From the NCBI GenBank assembly GCA_910585795.1, contig CAJUFV010000232.1, forward strand, positions 1-8,929: a stretch of 8,929 bases of DNA, read 5' to 3'. Both the position numbers and the translations under genes were made by a program. Within the stretch, counting starts at the first letter, position 1; every line of letters starts with the position of its first letter. Shown in pieces: positions 1 through 4,416 of this stretch. The stretch comes from an uncultured Clostridia bacterium (GTDB lineage Bacteria; Bacillota; Clostridia; UBA1381). The notes under the pieces were generated by a model. That model saw nothing but the letters and a program-made list of their open reading frames with translations, was not told the origin of the DNA and did not search any database.

Positions 1-51
1 ACGCTATAACAATTTCTATTTGTTTTAAGCGTCTTTTTTAGGTGTTTTTGA

Positions 52-78
52 TAAAAATAAACCCCAAATAAACCCCAA
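52..78. repeat. Tandem 11-bp repeat block A, candidate integrase arm-type site
   Basis: Two head-to-tail copies of AAATAAACCCC with A-rich flanks. The 27-bp block is identical to 348-374, and the similarity extends a few bases upstream with two mismatches. It lies 113 bp to the left of the tRNA 3' half. Tandem short repeats flanking an att core are typical binding sites for the N-terminal domain of tyrosine integrases; the function is inferred. Confidence 0.6.
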
Positions 79-111
79 AAAGAGATTTTAAGTCATTTAT
101 TTTTTATAACA

Positions 112-160
112 TAAAAATAAAAAAGCACTCCGACAAAGGCGGTTTCCTAAGCCGGAGCGC
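112..160 (-). terminator. Rho-independent terminator downstream of the tRNA-Thr 3' end
   Basis: On the minus strand, an 8-position stem with one mismatch (125-132 against 153-160) is followed by a run of T with scattered A down to about 112. It lies about 30 bp past the CCA end of the tRNA fragment, where the terminator of that tRNA transcript is expected. This supports the reading that the sequence left of 192 was once adjacent to a complete tRNA gene. Confidence 0.6.
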
Positions 161-191
161 AGTTTTTATGAAGCGCTGGTGGACGCTTTTT

Positions 192-236
192 TGGAGCTAA
201 CGAGCGGAGTCGAACCGCCGACCTCTTCATTACCAA
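192..236 (-). other. Attachment core: 3' half of a tRNA-Thr(GGU) gene
   Basis: On the minus strand this reads, in order, an anticodon loop TTGGTAA (anticodon GGT), variable bases, a 5-bp T stem (GGCGG/CCGCT) around loop TTCGACT, the acceptor 3' strand CGTTAGC, discriminator T and encoded CCA. The five bases before the anticodon loop (TCCAA) do not pair with the 3' anticodon stem TGAAG, and no D arm or acceptor 5' strand follows, so only the 3' half is present. Tyrosine integrases commonly use tRNA 3' halves as att cores. By orientation, the element lies to the right of this core and the complete tRNA would lie beyond the right end of the window. Confidence 0.8.
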
Positions 237-259
237 TTGGAACTTTTGTTTGTTCTGCC

Positions 260-349
260 TTTTCGTAACGTGTTGTAAATCCGCATAAACAAGCCACTTT
301 TGCGCTGTTGCTTTTCGTATCATTTCATAACTTTTAGCTGTTTTTCGTA
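260..349. repeat. Three copies of TTTTCGTA inside the att end
   Basis: The octamer TTTTCGTA occurs at 260-267, 312-319 and 342-349, all in the same orientation, in about 90 bp between the att core and repeat block B. No convincing gene is here: the open frame on the minus strand across the tRNA half has no ribosome site or family match. The repeats could be binding sites for an excisionase or a second class of integrase site. This is inferred from position only. Confidence 0.4.
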
Positions 350-374
350 AAAATAAACCCCAAATAAACCCCAA
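348..374. repeat. Tandem 11-bp repeat block B, candidate integrase arm-type site
   Basis: Identical to block A at 52-78, in the same orientation, two copies of AAATAAACCCC. It lies 111 bp to the right of the att core, against 113 bp for block A on the other side. The near-symmetry around the core is what an attP, or a junction between two tandem elements, would show. Confidence 0.6.
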
Positions 375-410
375 GAAATCTTTATAGATATTTATGCGGC
401 GGAAAGTGAT

Positions 411-578
411 TTATTCCGTCGCTTCTGTATTATCTGTATCTTCCTTTAAATTTTCATCGCGTAACATTATAGAATATATTACTTTTGCAATATCATTCAT
501 AACTGATTGCGGAATTTTTGAAAAATCAACATCTTCTGCATTGCTGTATACTTTTAATTCTCTATCTGTTTTTGACAT
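411..578 (-). CDS. Hypothetical 55-aa acidic protein, last gene of a three-gene leftward cluster
   Basis: This short gene starts at ATG 578, preceded by AAAGGAG with 8 bases of spacing, and ends at TAA 411-413. It follows the upstream gene (stop at 592-594) by 13 bp and is clearly in the same transcript. The product starts MSKTDRELKVYSNAEDVDF. It has a helical middle (SVMNDIAKVIYSIMLRDE) and a very acidic tail rich in D, E and T. I recognise no domain. The size, the acidic tail and the position in a mobile element with a ribbon-helix-helix-like gene fit a small accessory or regulatory protein, but no function can be assigned. Translation signals are good, so I regard it as real. Confidence 0.7.
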   Translation of the reverse strand: MSKTDRELKVYSNAEDVDFSKIPQSVMNDIAKVIYSIMLRDENLKEDTDNTEATE

Positions 579-591
579 AATTAACACTCCT

Positions 592-801
592 TTATGCTTT
601 ATCCTCTATTCCGTACTTGTCAACAATAAAATCAATCTTTGAAAATAATTCGTCTGTATATGATTTTAAATATTGTGCCTGTACCGCCACCCAACGCAGA
701 TGTTCAATCTCGCTATGATTATTAAAACAATCATCGGAGGTGGCTTTATCCGGATATTCTTTACCGCACAACATACAATGATAATGTTCTTTAAATTCCA
801 T
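592..801 (-). CDS. Small Cys/His (putative zinc-binding) protein, 69 aa
   Basis: Start ATG 801 is preceded by GAGGT with suitable spacing; the gene begins 9 bp after the stop of the ribbon-helix-helix-like gene. The N-terminal part has a HYHCMLCGKEY stretch with a CxxC pair at residues 9 and 12, then a further Cys near residue 25 and His at 29. This could bind one zinc ion in a C2H2/C2HC-like way. The C-terminal half is helical (LRWVAVQAQYLKSYTDELFSKIDFI) without a recognised domain. Small zinc-ribbon proteins are common in clostridial mobile elements, often of unknown role. The presence of a gene is well supported by the ribosome site, the operon packing and a real-looking amino acid composition. 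Its function is unknown. Confidence 0.75.
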   Translation of the reverse strand: MEFKEHYHCMLCGKEYPDKATSDDCFNNHSEIEHLRWVAVQAQYLKSYTDELFSKIDFIVDKYGIEDKA

Positions 802-810
802 ATATAAACC

Positions 811-1014
811 TCATAATTCTATTTTTTTGCCTGTATCAGCTTCATATTTAGCCTTGACAGCTTTTTTTACATATCCGTTTATACTTTCATTATCTGCCTT
901 TGCGGCGGCTTCTATAAGCTGTTTTGCACCTTTCCTTACTCGAATTTTCATTTCATCATAATTATTTTTCATATATTTAGCTGTTGCCGCCTGTTGAGCC
1001 TTTGAAACTGCCAT
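811..1014 (-). CDS. Ribbon-helix-helix-like (Arc/CopG type) small protein, 67 aa
   Basis: I choose ATG 1014, which has AGAGGTG in front, rather than an upstream TTG at 1032. The product begins MAVSKAQQAATAKYMKNNYD, then a likely beta strand EMKIRVRKGAK and two helices (QLIEAAAKADN and SINGYVKKAVKAKYEADTG). This is the shape of the Arc/CopG/MetJ ribbon-helix-helix fold, which binds DNA as a dimer. The family is common in Firmicutes mobile elements as a regulator or an antitoxin. The gene heads the small leftward cluster and lies behind the shared terminator of the peptide/small-RNA locus. I find no strong promoter of its own, so it may depend on read-through of that terminator. Its ribosome site overlaps the -35 box of the divergent small-RNA promoter. 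It is a candidate for binding the operators at 1401-1484, but nothing shows this directly. Confidence 0.75.
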   Translation of the reverse strand: MAVSKAQQAATAKYMKNNYDEMKIRVRKGAKQLIEAAAKADNESINGYVKKAVKAKYEADTGKKIEL

Positions 1015-1025
1015 ATTATCACCTC

Positions 1026-1054
1026 TTGACAAGTGTTGTTGATTATGTTATACT
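1026..1054 (+). promoter_or_regulatory. Strong SigA promoter for the small RNA at 1061-1142
   Basis: TTGACA (1026-1031), a 17-bp spacer ending in TGT (extended -10), then TATACT (1049-1054). It points right, away from the ribbon-helix-helix-like gene, and the only thing downstream before the terminator is about 80 bp of non-coding sequence. The predicted start is near 1061. Confidence 0.75.
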
Positions 1055-1060
1055 TTAGAT

Positions 1061-1142
1061 AGTAAAGGAACGGTTTTAGCTGTTCCGCTCTATTTAGCTA
1101 AATAAGCCGCACAGTTTGGTAGACAGGGCGGCTTATTTTTTT
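1061..1142 (+). ncRNA. Candidate antitoxin small RNA, about 82 nt, antisense to the 3' end of the peptide gene
   Basis: A strong promoter and a strong terminator 46 bp apart define a short transcript without a plausible reading frame. It should form two hairpins: a 5' hairpin (GGAAC at 1067-1071 pairing with GTTCC at 1082-1086) and the terminator hairpin. The 5' hairpin sequence GGAACGGT...GCTGTTC recurs in the leader of the converging peptide mRNA (1304-1324 on the minus strand), so both RNAs carry the same palindromic hairpin and could pair through it. The 3' part overlaps the last codons, stop and terminator of the peptide gene. This arrangement resembles par/Fst, txpA/ratA and bsrG/SR4 type I loci. 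The RNA itself is a prediction from signals. Confidence 0.55.
1100..1142. terminator. Shared bidirectional terminator of the peptide mRNA and the small RNA
   Basis: A perfect 10-bp stem (1101-1110 with 1128-1137, AATAAGCCGC) encloses a 17-base loop. On the plus strand it is followed by five more T (1138-1142). On the minus strand it is followed by a weaker A/T tract. Converging transcripts from 1061 and from about 1379 would both end here, which makes their 3' ends complementary. Confidence 0.75.
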
Positions 1143-1243
1143 GTTCTTTTCATCAATTTTATTAATTCGATTAACCTATCTATGTAGATTATTCCAACAA
1201 TCATAGATGTAATATCTAATATTGCTTTTATCAAATCGTTCAT
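1133..1243 (-). CDS. 36-aa hydrophobic/basic peptide, candidate type I toxin
   Basis: ATG 1243 has AGGGGGT seven bases upstream; the stop TAA (1133-1135) sits inside the terminator stem. The peptide starts MNDLIKAILDITSMIVGII and ends in a basic tail LMKRTKK. It has one hydrophobic stretch of about 15 residues (AILDITSMIVGIIYI) and then an amphipathic segment DRLIELIKLMK, as expected of a small membrane-active peptide. The leader is long (about 135 nt) and holds a palindromic hairpin and a second, very good SD (AGGAGG, 1281-1286) with no proper start codon behind it, which could be a standby ribosome site. With the converging small RNA this matches the form of type I toxin genes (Fst, TxpA, BsrG classes). 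I see no clear sequence match to a named family, and a harmless phage-type membrane peptide remains possible. Confidence 0.55.
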   Translation of the reverse strand: MNDLIKAILDITSMIVGIIYIDRLIELIKLMKRTKK

Positions 1244-1385
1244 TTTTGATACCCCCTATCTTCTTTTAGTACAGTTTTCACCTCCTAAAATCAGTATAAA
1301 GGGCAGAACAGCCGCCACCGTTCCAATATATCAAGGTTACATAATTTTCATTATCACCTACAGCCGATTTCTCAACTGCAAGTAT

Positions 1386-1414
1386 ATTATAACATATCCT
1401 CATATCGGGTACAA
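1386..1414 (-). promoter_or_regulatory. Leftward promoter of the peptide mRNA
   Basis: On the minus strand: TTGTAC (1409-1414), 17-bp spacer ending in TGT (extended -10), TATAAT (1386-1391), start near 1379. It drives the peptide gene and possibly, by read-through, the three genes to its left. The operator copy at 1401-1412 covers its -35 box and spacer. Confidence 0.7.
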
Positions 1415-1484
1415 TATACATTTTTAACAATATATCGGATACAATTATAGTAATCTTGTATATTGATATATCGTACCCGATATG
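1401..1484. promoter_or_regulatory. Three operator-like repeats (ATATCGGRTAC) between divergent promoters
   Basis: CATATCGGGTAC at 1401-1412, TATATCGGATAC at 1431-1442, and the exact inverse complement of the first copy at 1473-1484. The outer two copies lie in the spacer/-35 region of the leftward and the rightward promoter respectively, so one bound protein could block both. The sequence differs from the GTTGAA operators near the XRE repressor, so a different regulator is likely, perhaps the ribbon-helix-helix-like protein (811-1014) or an outside one. Confidence 0.65.
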
Positions 1485-1491
1485 TTATAAT
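1463..1491 (+). promoter_or_regulatory. Rightward promoter of the HIRAN-like gene
   Basis: TTGATA (1463-1468), a 17-bp spacer ending in TGT (extended -10), TATAAT (1486-1491); start near 1498, 29 bases before the ATG at 1527. An operator copy (1473-1484) fills most of the spacer. Confidence 0.75.
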
Positions 1492-1526
1492 GATATTAAC
1501 AAATGAACGAAAGGAGTTGAAACAAA

Positions 1527-1970
1527 ATGGAAAATATTCACACAATCCGCCGAATGGTGGCAACAATGGCAAACCGCCTCAAGAAAATGGGCTTGACGCT
1601 TTCTACCGCATTTAAAAAGGCGTGGGAGCTTGTCAAGGGTAAGTCTATCAATACAAGAGTGGCGGGAGTTACTAAGGGCAATAGACAAAAAGCCTTGCGT
1701 CGTATATTGACGGCTTACCGCCCCGAACAGGTACGCGTGTCATTGGAACGAAATACAGCAAATTTATACGATAATAACGCTGTAAACGTTGTTATATCGG
1801 TAAATGGCTCAGCAAGATATAATTTAGGCTGTATACCGCGCAATCTCGCTTATGTAGTATCTGTGTTGCTTGATAAGGACATACAGCTTGCGGCGGCATT
1901 CAAAGAAGTCAGAGGGCGCTATATGCCATATATGAATTATGGCGCGGTAATCACGCTACAATTAGCGTAA
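1527..1970 (+). CDS. Stand-alone HIRAN-like domain protein, 147 aa
   Basis: ATG 1527 follows AAAGGAG with good spacing. Residues 1-55 are a basic helical part (ANRLKKMGLTLSTAFKKAWELVKGK). Residues from about 65 to the end read like a HIRAN domain: a strand VRVSLERNTANLYDNNAVNV, matching the family signature of a glutamate or charged residue, then N-x-Y-D-x-N-A-V. A strand with GCIPRNLAYVVSVLLDK follows, matching the usual G-Y-[IV]-P-R segment. HIRAN domains bind DNA ends or single-stranded DNA and are known as parts of HLTF/Rad5 helicases and as small stand-alone proteins in phages and bacteria. Here it is accessory cargo with its own tightly controlled promoter, divergent from the toxin-like gene. 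A role in DNA processing or phage interference is possible but is only inferred. Confidence 0.65.
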   Translation: MENIHTIRRMVATMANRLKKMGLTLSTAFKKAWELVKGKSINTRVAGVTKGNRQKALRRILTAYRPEQVRVSLERNTANLYDNNAVNVVISVNGSARYNLGCIPRNLAYVVSVLLDKDIQLAAAFKEVRGRYMPYMNYGAVITLQLA

Positions 1971-2042
1971 AAAAAAGCCTTGTATAAGCTGCGAACTTAT
2001 ACAAGGCGGTACACTACCCTAAAAGGGTGTTGCTTATGGTAC
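1967..2042 (-). ncRNA. Candidate small RNA, about 75 nt, ending in a strong terminator
   Basis: A promoter at 2049-2078 (minus) and a strong minus-strand terminator define a short transcript. The terminator is a perfect 12-bp stem (GCCTTGTATAAG and its complement, 7-base loop, about 1978-2008) followed by seven T in a row. A first hairpin around CCCTTTTAGGG precedes it. A 16-codon frame starting with two ATG codons at 2047/2044 exists, but it begins upstream of or at the predicted start and has no ribosome site, so I treat the RNA as non-coding. The RNA converges on the 3' end of the HIRAN-like gene and stops right after it. Alternatively, the hairpin is only the terminator for leftward read-through transcription. 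Confidence 0.4.
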
Positions 2043-2048
2043 ATCATT

Positions 2049-2078
2049 ATTTTAACATAGCAAATCCCGATAAGTCAA
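2049..2078 (-). promoter_or_regulatory. Leftward promoter of the second candidate small RNA
   Basis: On the minus strand: TTGACT (2073-2078), an 18-bp spacer ending in TGT (extended -10), TAAAAT (2049-2054). The spacer contains TTATCGGGAT, which resembles the ATATCGGGTAC operators at 1401-1484, so the same regulator might act here. Confidence 0.5.
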
Positions 2079-2099
2079 GATTATAGGAGGAATTTTATA

Positions 2100-2771
2100 A
2101 TGGAAAATTTAGAGGTAATTGAATTGTCTAATAATGGAAAGGTCAAGGCTGTACATGTGAAGAACGTAATACATTATGTTTGCCGCACCGCATTATGCGA
2201 GGCTGAATTAAATGGGACACCGAATGATGTTATATCTGGCATTGAAGTAGTGGAAAGACATTTAAGGCAGTATTCTGCCGCAAATACAGGCGATAGCGGT
2301 ATAAAAGCGGTTACATATGATGATAGTTTGCTTGAATACTGTTTTAATCAGCATAATGAAATACCCGGATATATTTGTTATTGGCTGTATCAGTTTTACG
2401 GCGGTTTATTTGGTTCGCCTATGAAATACTCCAAGCGTCATTGCGATGTATATAATCAGCTTCAGAAAGAATATGTACATCATCGCCGCTGGTGTAAACA
2501 GAATGACAAAAACGATGAAATAATGCGCCGTAAGTGGCGGCGGCAGTTATGCAAATTGTACCGCTCCAGAAAATATCAAGCTGTGTTTGAGCTGCATAAT
2601 ACATCATTCCTTGATAGTATATCCCAAAAACAGCTTGATGATATATGGTTGCTAATGATAGAGCTGTTTCCGAAAGAACTTAATGCTTGTGATGATGAAG
2701 CGTATACCGCCGTACTCGGCTATATCATAGGCAAAGCACAAGGTTTAAGCGAGGCGGCGCAATCAGCTTAA
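2100..2771 (+). CDS. Protein of unknown function, 223 aa
   Basis: ATG 2100 is preceded by ATAGGAGGA, a very good ribosome site. The protein is soluble-looking, with no signal peptide or long membrane segment. It is rich in Tyr, His and Cys. The N-terminal 60 residues look mixed alpha/beta (EVIELSNNGKVKAVHVKNV, then helices). The middle (residues about 85-125) is aromatic (YICYWLYQFYGGLFGSPMKYSKRHCDVYNQL). A strongly basic stretch follows, RRKWRRQLCKLYRSRKYQ, and could bind nucleic acid. I recognise no catalytic motif or family. It stands alone in its orientation, convergent with the sigma gene. It lies in the accessory zone between the TerS end and the att site, where phage satellites usually keep cargo such as anti-phage genes. 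That is a reason to look, not evidence of function. Confidence 0.8.
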   Translation: MENLEVIELSNNGKVKAVHVKNVIHYVCRTALCEAELNGTPNDVISGIEVVERHLRQYSAANTGDSGIKAVTYDDSLLEYCFNQHNEIPGYICYWLYQFYGGLFGSPMKYSKRHCDVYNQLQKEYVHHRRWCKQNDKNDEIMRRKWRRQLCKLYRSRKYQAVFELHNTSFLDSISQKQLDDIWLLMIELFPKELNACDDEAYTAVLGYIIGKAQGLSEAAQSA

Positions 2772-2783
2772 AATTATATTTAT

Positions 2784-2814
2784 GCGGCGGTTAATCTTAC
2801 AAATTAGCCGCCGC
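2784..2814. terminator. Bidirectional terminator between convergent genes
   Basis: A 12-bp GC-rich stem (GCGGCGGTTAAT at 2784-2795 against 2802-2814, one G-T pair) lies between the 223-aa gene and the sigma gene, whose stop codon is in the loop. It is followed by T/A-rich sequence on both strands (TATAATTTTATTTT to the right), so it can serve both transcripts. Confidence 0.55.
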
Positions 2815-3684
2815 CTCTATAATTTTATTTTCTATGCGTTCACGCTCAATTACCGTCTGCTCTGTCGCACTTGTCCAAGTAGTGTTGAATGTATTTAATC
2901 CCCTATGACGATAAAATGATGTTTGACTGTCAATGGCTTCATCAAGACGCAAATCTGCTATATCGGAACTTCGGAGTTTTCTTAATCCTCTTGATGTATC
3001 ACGTCTAACATCAGATACAGAAATGTTTTTCGCCGCCGCAATATCCGGATATGTCATATTTTCAAAATAAAACAATCTTATAGCTTCTTTTTCTGCTTTT
3101 GGTAAATCATTAACTGCCTTGCCGATTATTCCGTTTATATACCGTCTTTCATCAGCGGCGGCGATATCGTCCTCGAATGTGATTGACTCGTCCATTATGC
3201 TGTCAGCAATCGTTAAATTATCTGTATCATCACTAACAGGCTCATAAATGGATTTTACGGACTTTACAGCATTAAGAGTATACTTTATCATCTCAATGTC
3301 TAATCCTGTCTTATTGCTCAATTCTACCATTGTGGGTAATCTTCCAAGTGAAATGGCAAGTTCATTCTGTCTGCGTTTGATTTTTCTTGCTGTATCTCTT
3401 GTATGTTCAGAAATATTTAAAACATCACTTTGTCCGCGCTGTATTGCGCTCTGTATGTGATATTTTGCATACGTCAAGAATTTATATCCTTTGCTTTCAT
3501 CAAAGCCGTTTACCGCTTCATAAAGCCCGAAATAAGCGTCCTGCATTGCGTCCTCATAGTTGTCAGGCTGTATTCCGATATGCTTTACAAGCGCAAATAT
3601 GAAACGTCTGTTTTTCTCGTATAAATCAGCCATTAAAGAAGTATTGCCCTGCTTTATAAGTTTTATAATTTCCTCGTTTGTCAT
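2797..3684 (-). CDS. Sigma-70 family RNA polymerase sigma factor with C-terminal extension, 295 aa
   Basis: ATG 3684 has AGGAGG 10 bases upstream. Region 2 spans about residues 25-85: NRRFIFALVKHIGIQPDNYE, then DAMQDAYFGLYEAVNGFDESKG and KFLTYAKYHIQSAIQR, which are the core-binding and -10-recognition parts. Region 3 is about 105-160 (LGRLPTMVELSNKTGLD). Region 4 with its HTH is about 184-240 (AVNDLPKAEKEAIRLFYFEN and ISVSDVRRDTSRGLRKLR). A tail of about 55 residues contains FYRHRGLNTFNTTWTSATEQ, a segment I associate with phage/ICE-type sigma and late-regulator proteins. It is the last gene of the leftward operon and may switch on late or cargo genes, or redirect host polymerase. A second copy of its 5' end lies at the right edge of the window. 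Which promoters it uses is unknown. Confidence 0.9.
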   Translation of the reverse strand: MTNEEIIKLIKQGNTSLMADLYEKNRRFIFALVKHIGIQPDNYEDAMQDAYFGLYEAVNGFDESKGYKFLTYAKYHIQSAIQRGQSDVLNISEHTRDTARKIKRRQNELAISLGRLPTMVELSNKTGLDIEMIKYTLNAVKSVKSIYEPVSDDTDNLTIADSIMDESITFEDDIAAADERRYINGIIGKAVNDLPKAEKEAIRLFYFENMTYPDIAAAKNISVSDVRRDTSRGLRKLRSSDIADLRLDEAIDSQTSFYRHRGLNTFNTTWTSATEQTVIERERIENKIIEAAANL

Positions 3685-3737
3685 TGATATTCCGCCTCCT
3701 GTATGATAAAATGTATACAGATTTATAAAATATCACA

Positions 3738-3778
3738 CGCGGCGGCGGAAAGGTGTTATAGTAAGGCTATCCGCCGCG
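3738..3778. repeat. GC-rich inverted repeat between the TerS-like and sigma genes
   Basis: CGCGGCGG (3738-3745) and CCGCCGCG (3771-3778) form a perfect 8-bp stem around 25 bases; a shifted pairing using GCGGCGGA is also possible. The roughly 100-bp gap is the only sizeable gap inside the leftward operon. On the minus strand the stem is followed by an A/T-rich stretch with few consecutive T, so it is at best a weak terminator or attenuator that lowers sigma expression. Confidence 0.4.
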
Positions 3779-3781
3779 CAA

Positions 3782-4246
3782 TTACTCTTTCTCGTTACTC
3801 TGTACTCCAGAGGCAGCGACTATCTGAAATACAATACTTTGTTTTTCTTCGCTCTCTGTTTTATCAGTTGGTTTATCGCCCCACTTGTCGGGGCGGCGGT
3901 TCTTCAGCCAAAATATACCCGCCGTTACATCAGGCGGAACAGTTTTCCTTGTAATGACACGGGTAGTTAAATTTCCGTCAGAGTCATATGTTTCCTTTAC
4001 GTCCTCTGATGTATATCCTAACGCCCGTTTTAACAATGCGTTTTCAGCTTGAATATCAACAACATCTTTCCCCTTTTTTAAGGCTGCCGAAAGTGCCGAA
4101 TATTTATCTCTCCATACACGCAACGTTGAATATGATATTCCCATATTTTGTGAAATCTGCTCATCTGTCAATCCATCATGCGCCCAAGCCTCAATTTGTA
4201 GTAATCCATCAGGCTCTAACCACTTTTCATATTTTCCTCTTGCCAT
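3782..4246 (-). CDS. terS: Terminase small subunit-like HTH protein, 154 aa
   Basis: ATG 4246 is preceded by AGAGGTAA; the start overlaps the end of the upstream 66-aa gene by 31 bp. Residues 1-50 (MARGKYEKWLEPDGLLQIEA, then WAHDGLTDEQISQNMGIS and TLRVWRDKY) form an HTH of the kind found in phage small terminases. A linking helical part follows (ALKKGKDVVDIQAENALLKR), then a segment VPPDVTAGIFWLKNRRPDKW that is typical of this phage family. The small terminase recognises the packaging site and hands DNA to the large ATPase/nuclease subunit. No large subunit follows: the next gene is the sigma factor. In phage satellites a terS without terL redirects helper-phage packaging to the satellite genome. 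A more general DNA-binding role cannot be excluded, so the gene symbol is by family resemblance. Confidence 0.65.
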   Translation of the reverse strand: MARGKYEKWLEPDGLLQIEAWAHDGLTDEQISQNMGISYSTLRVWRDKYSALSAALKKGKDVVDIQAENALLKRALGYTSEDVKETYDSDGNLTTRVITRKTVPPDVTAGIFWLKNRRPDKWGDKPTDKTESEEKQSIVFQIVAASGVQSNEKE

Positions 4247-4416
4247 ATTTTATTACCTCTGCTGTTCAGTGATTGAAATCTAAGTATCGTTTCATTTACC
4301 GCCTCGGATAAAAGCATATCTTCAAGACAAATATTTTCTTCCGGTGATAATTTGATATTACGATACTTTTTCATTTTGATTTCCAATGCAACGGCTATTT
4401 CATTAAAAACACTCAT
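4216..4416 (-). CDS. Hypothetical 66-aa protein
   Basis: The start ATG (4414-4416) shares its A with the TAA stop of the helicase-loader gene, so translation is probably coupled; there is no strong ribosome site of its own. The product, starting MSVFNEIAVALEIKMKKYRN, has mixed charge and is predicted helical with a central acidic stretch (LSPEENICLEDMLLSEAVNE). No domain is recognised. The 3' end overlaps the start of the TerS-like gene by 31 bp, which places it firmly in the operon. It could be a partner of the replication or packaging proteins, but this rests on position only. Confidence 0.6.
   Translation of the reverse strand: MSVFNEIAVALEIKMKKYRNIKLSPEENICLEDMLLSEAVNETILRFQSLNSRGNKIWQEENMKSG

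Noticed and set aside
147..374. Open minus-strand frame of 75 codons across the tRNA half and repeat block B, beginning MGFIWGLFLRKTAKSYEMIR
   Set aside because: It has no ribosome site, translates through the tRNA 3' half and its start lies in the tandem repeat. I take it as a chance frame, possibly an echo of an integrase 3' end.
52..374. CRISPR-like reading of the repeated CCCC-containing units
   Set aside because: There are only three blocks, they lie far apart and differ in orientation, with no regular spacers and no cas genes.
376..393. Weak hairpin AAATCT/AGATATTT after the 55-aa gene, possible terminator
   Set aside because: It has a short A/T-only stem with a bulge and no T run; not strong enough to call.
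394..642. Plus-strand open frame of 82 codons
   Set aside because: It is antisense to two small minus-strand genes that have good ribosome sites, and it has none itself.
2042..2047. 16-codon peptide from ATGATG in the second small RNA
   Set aside because: The predicted transcript start is at or after these ATGs and there is no ribosome site.
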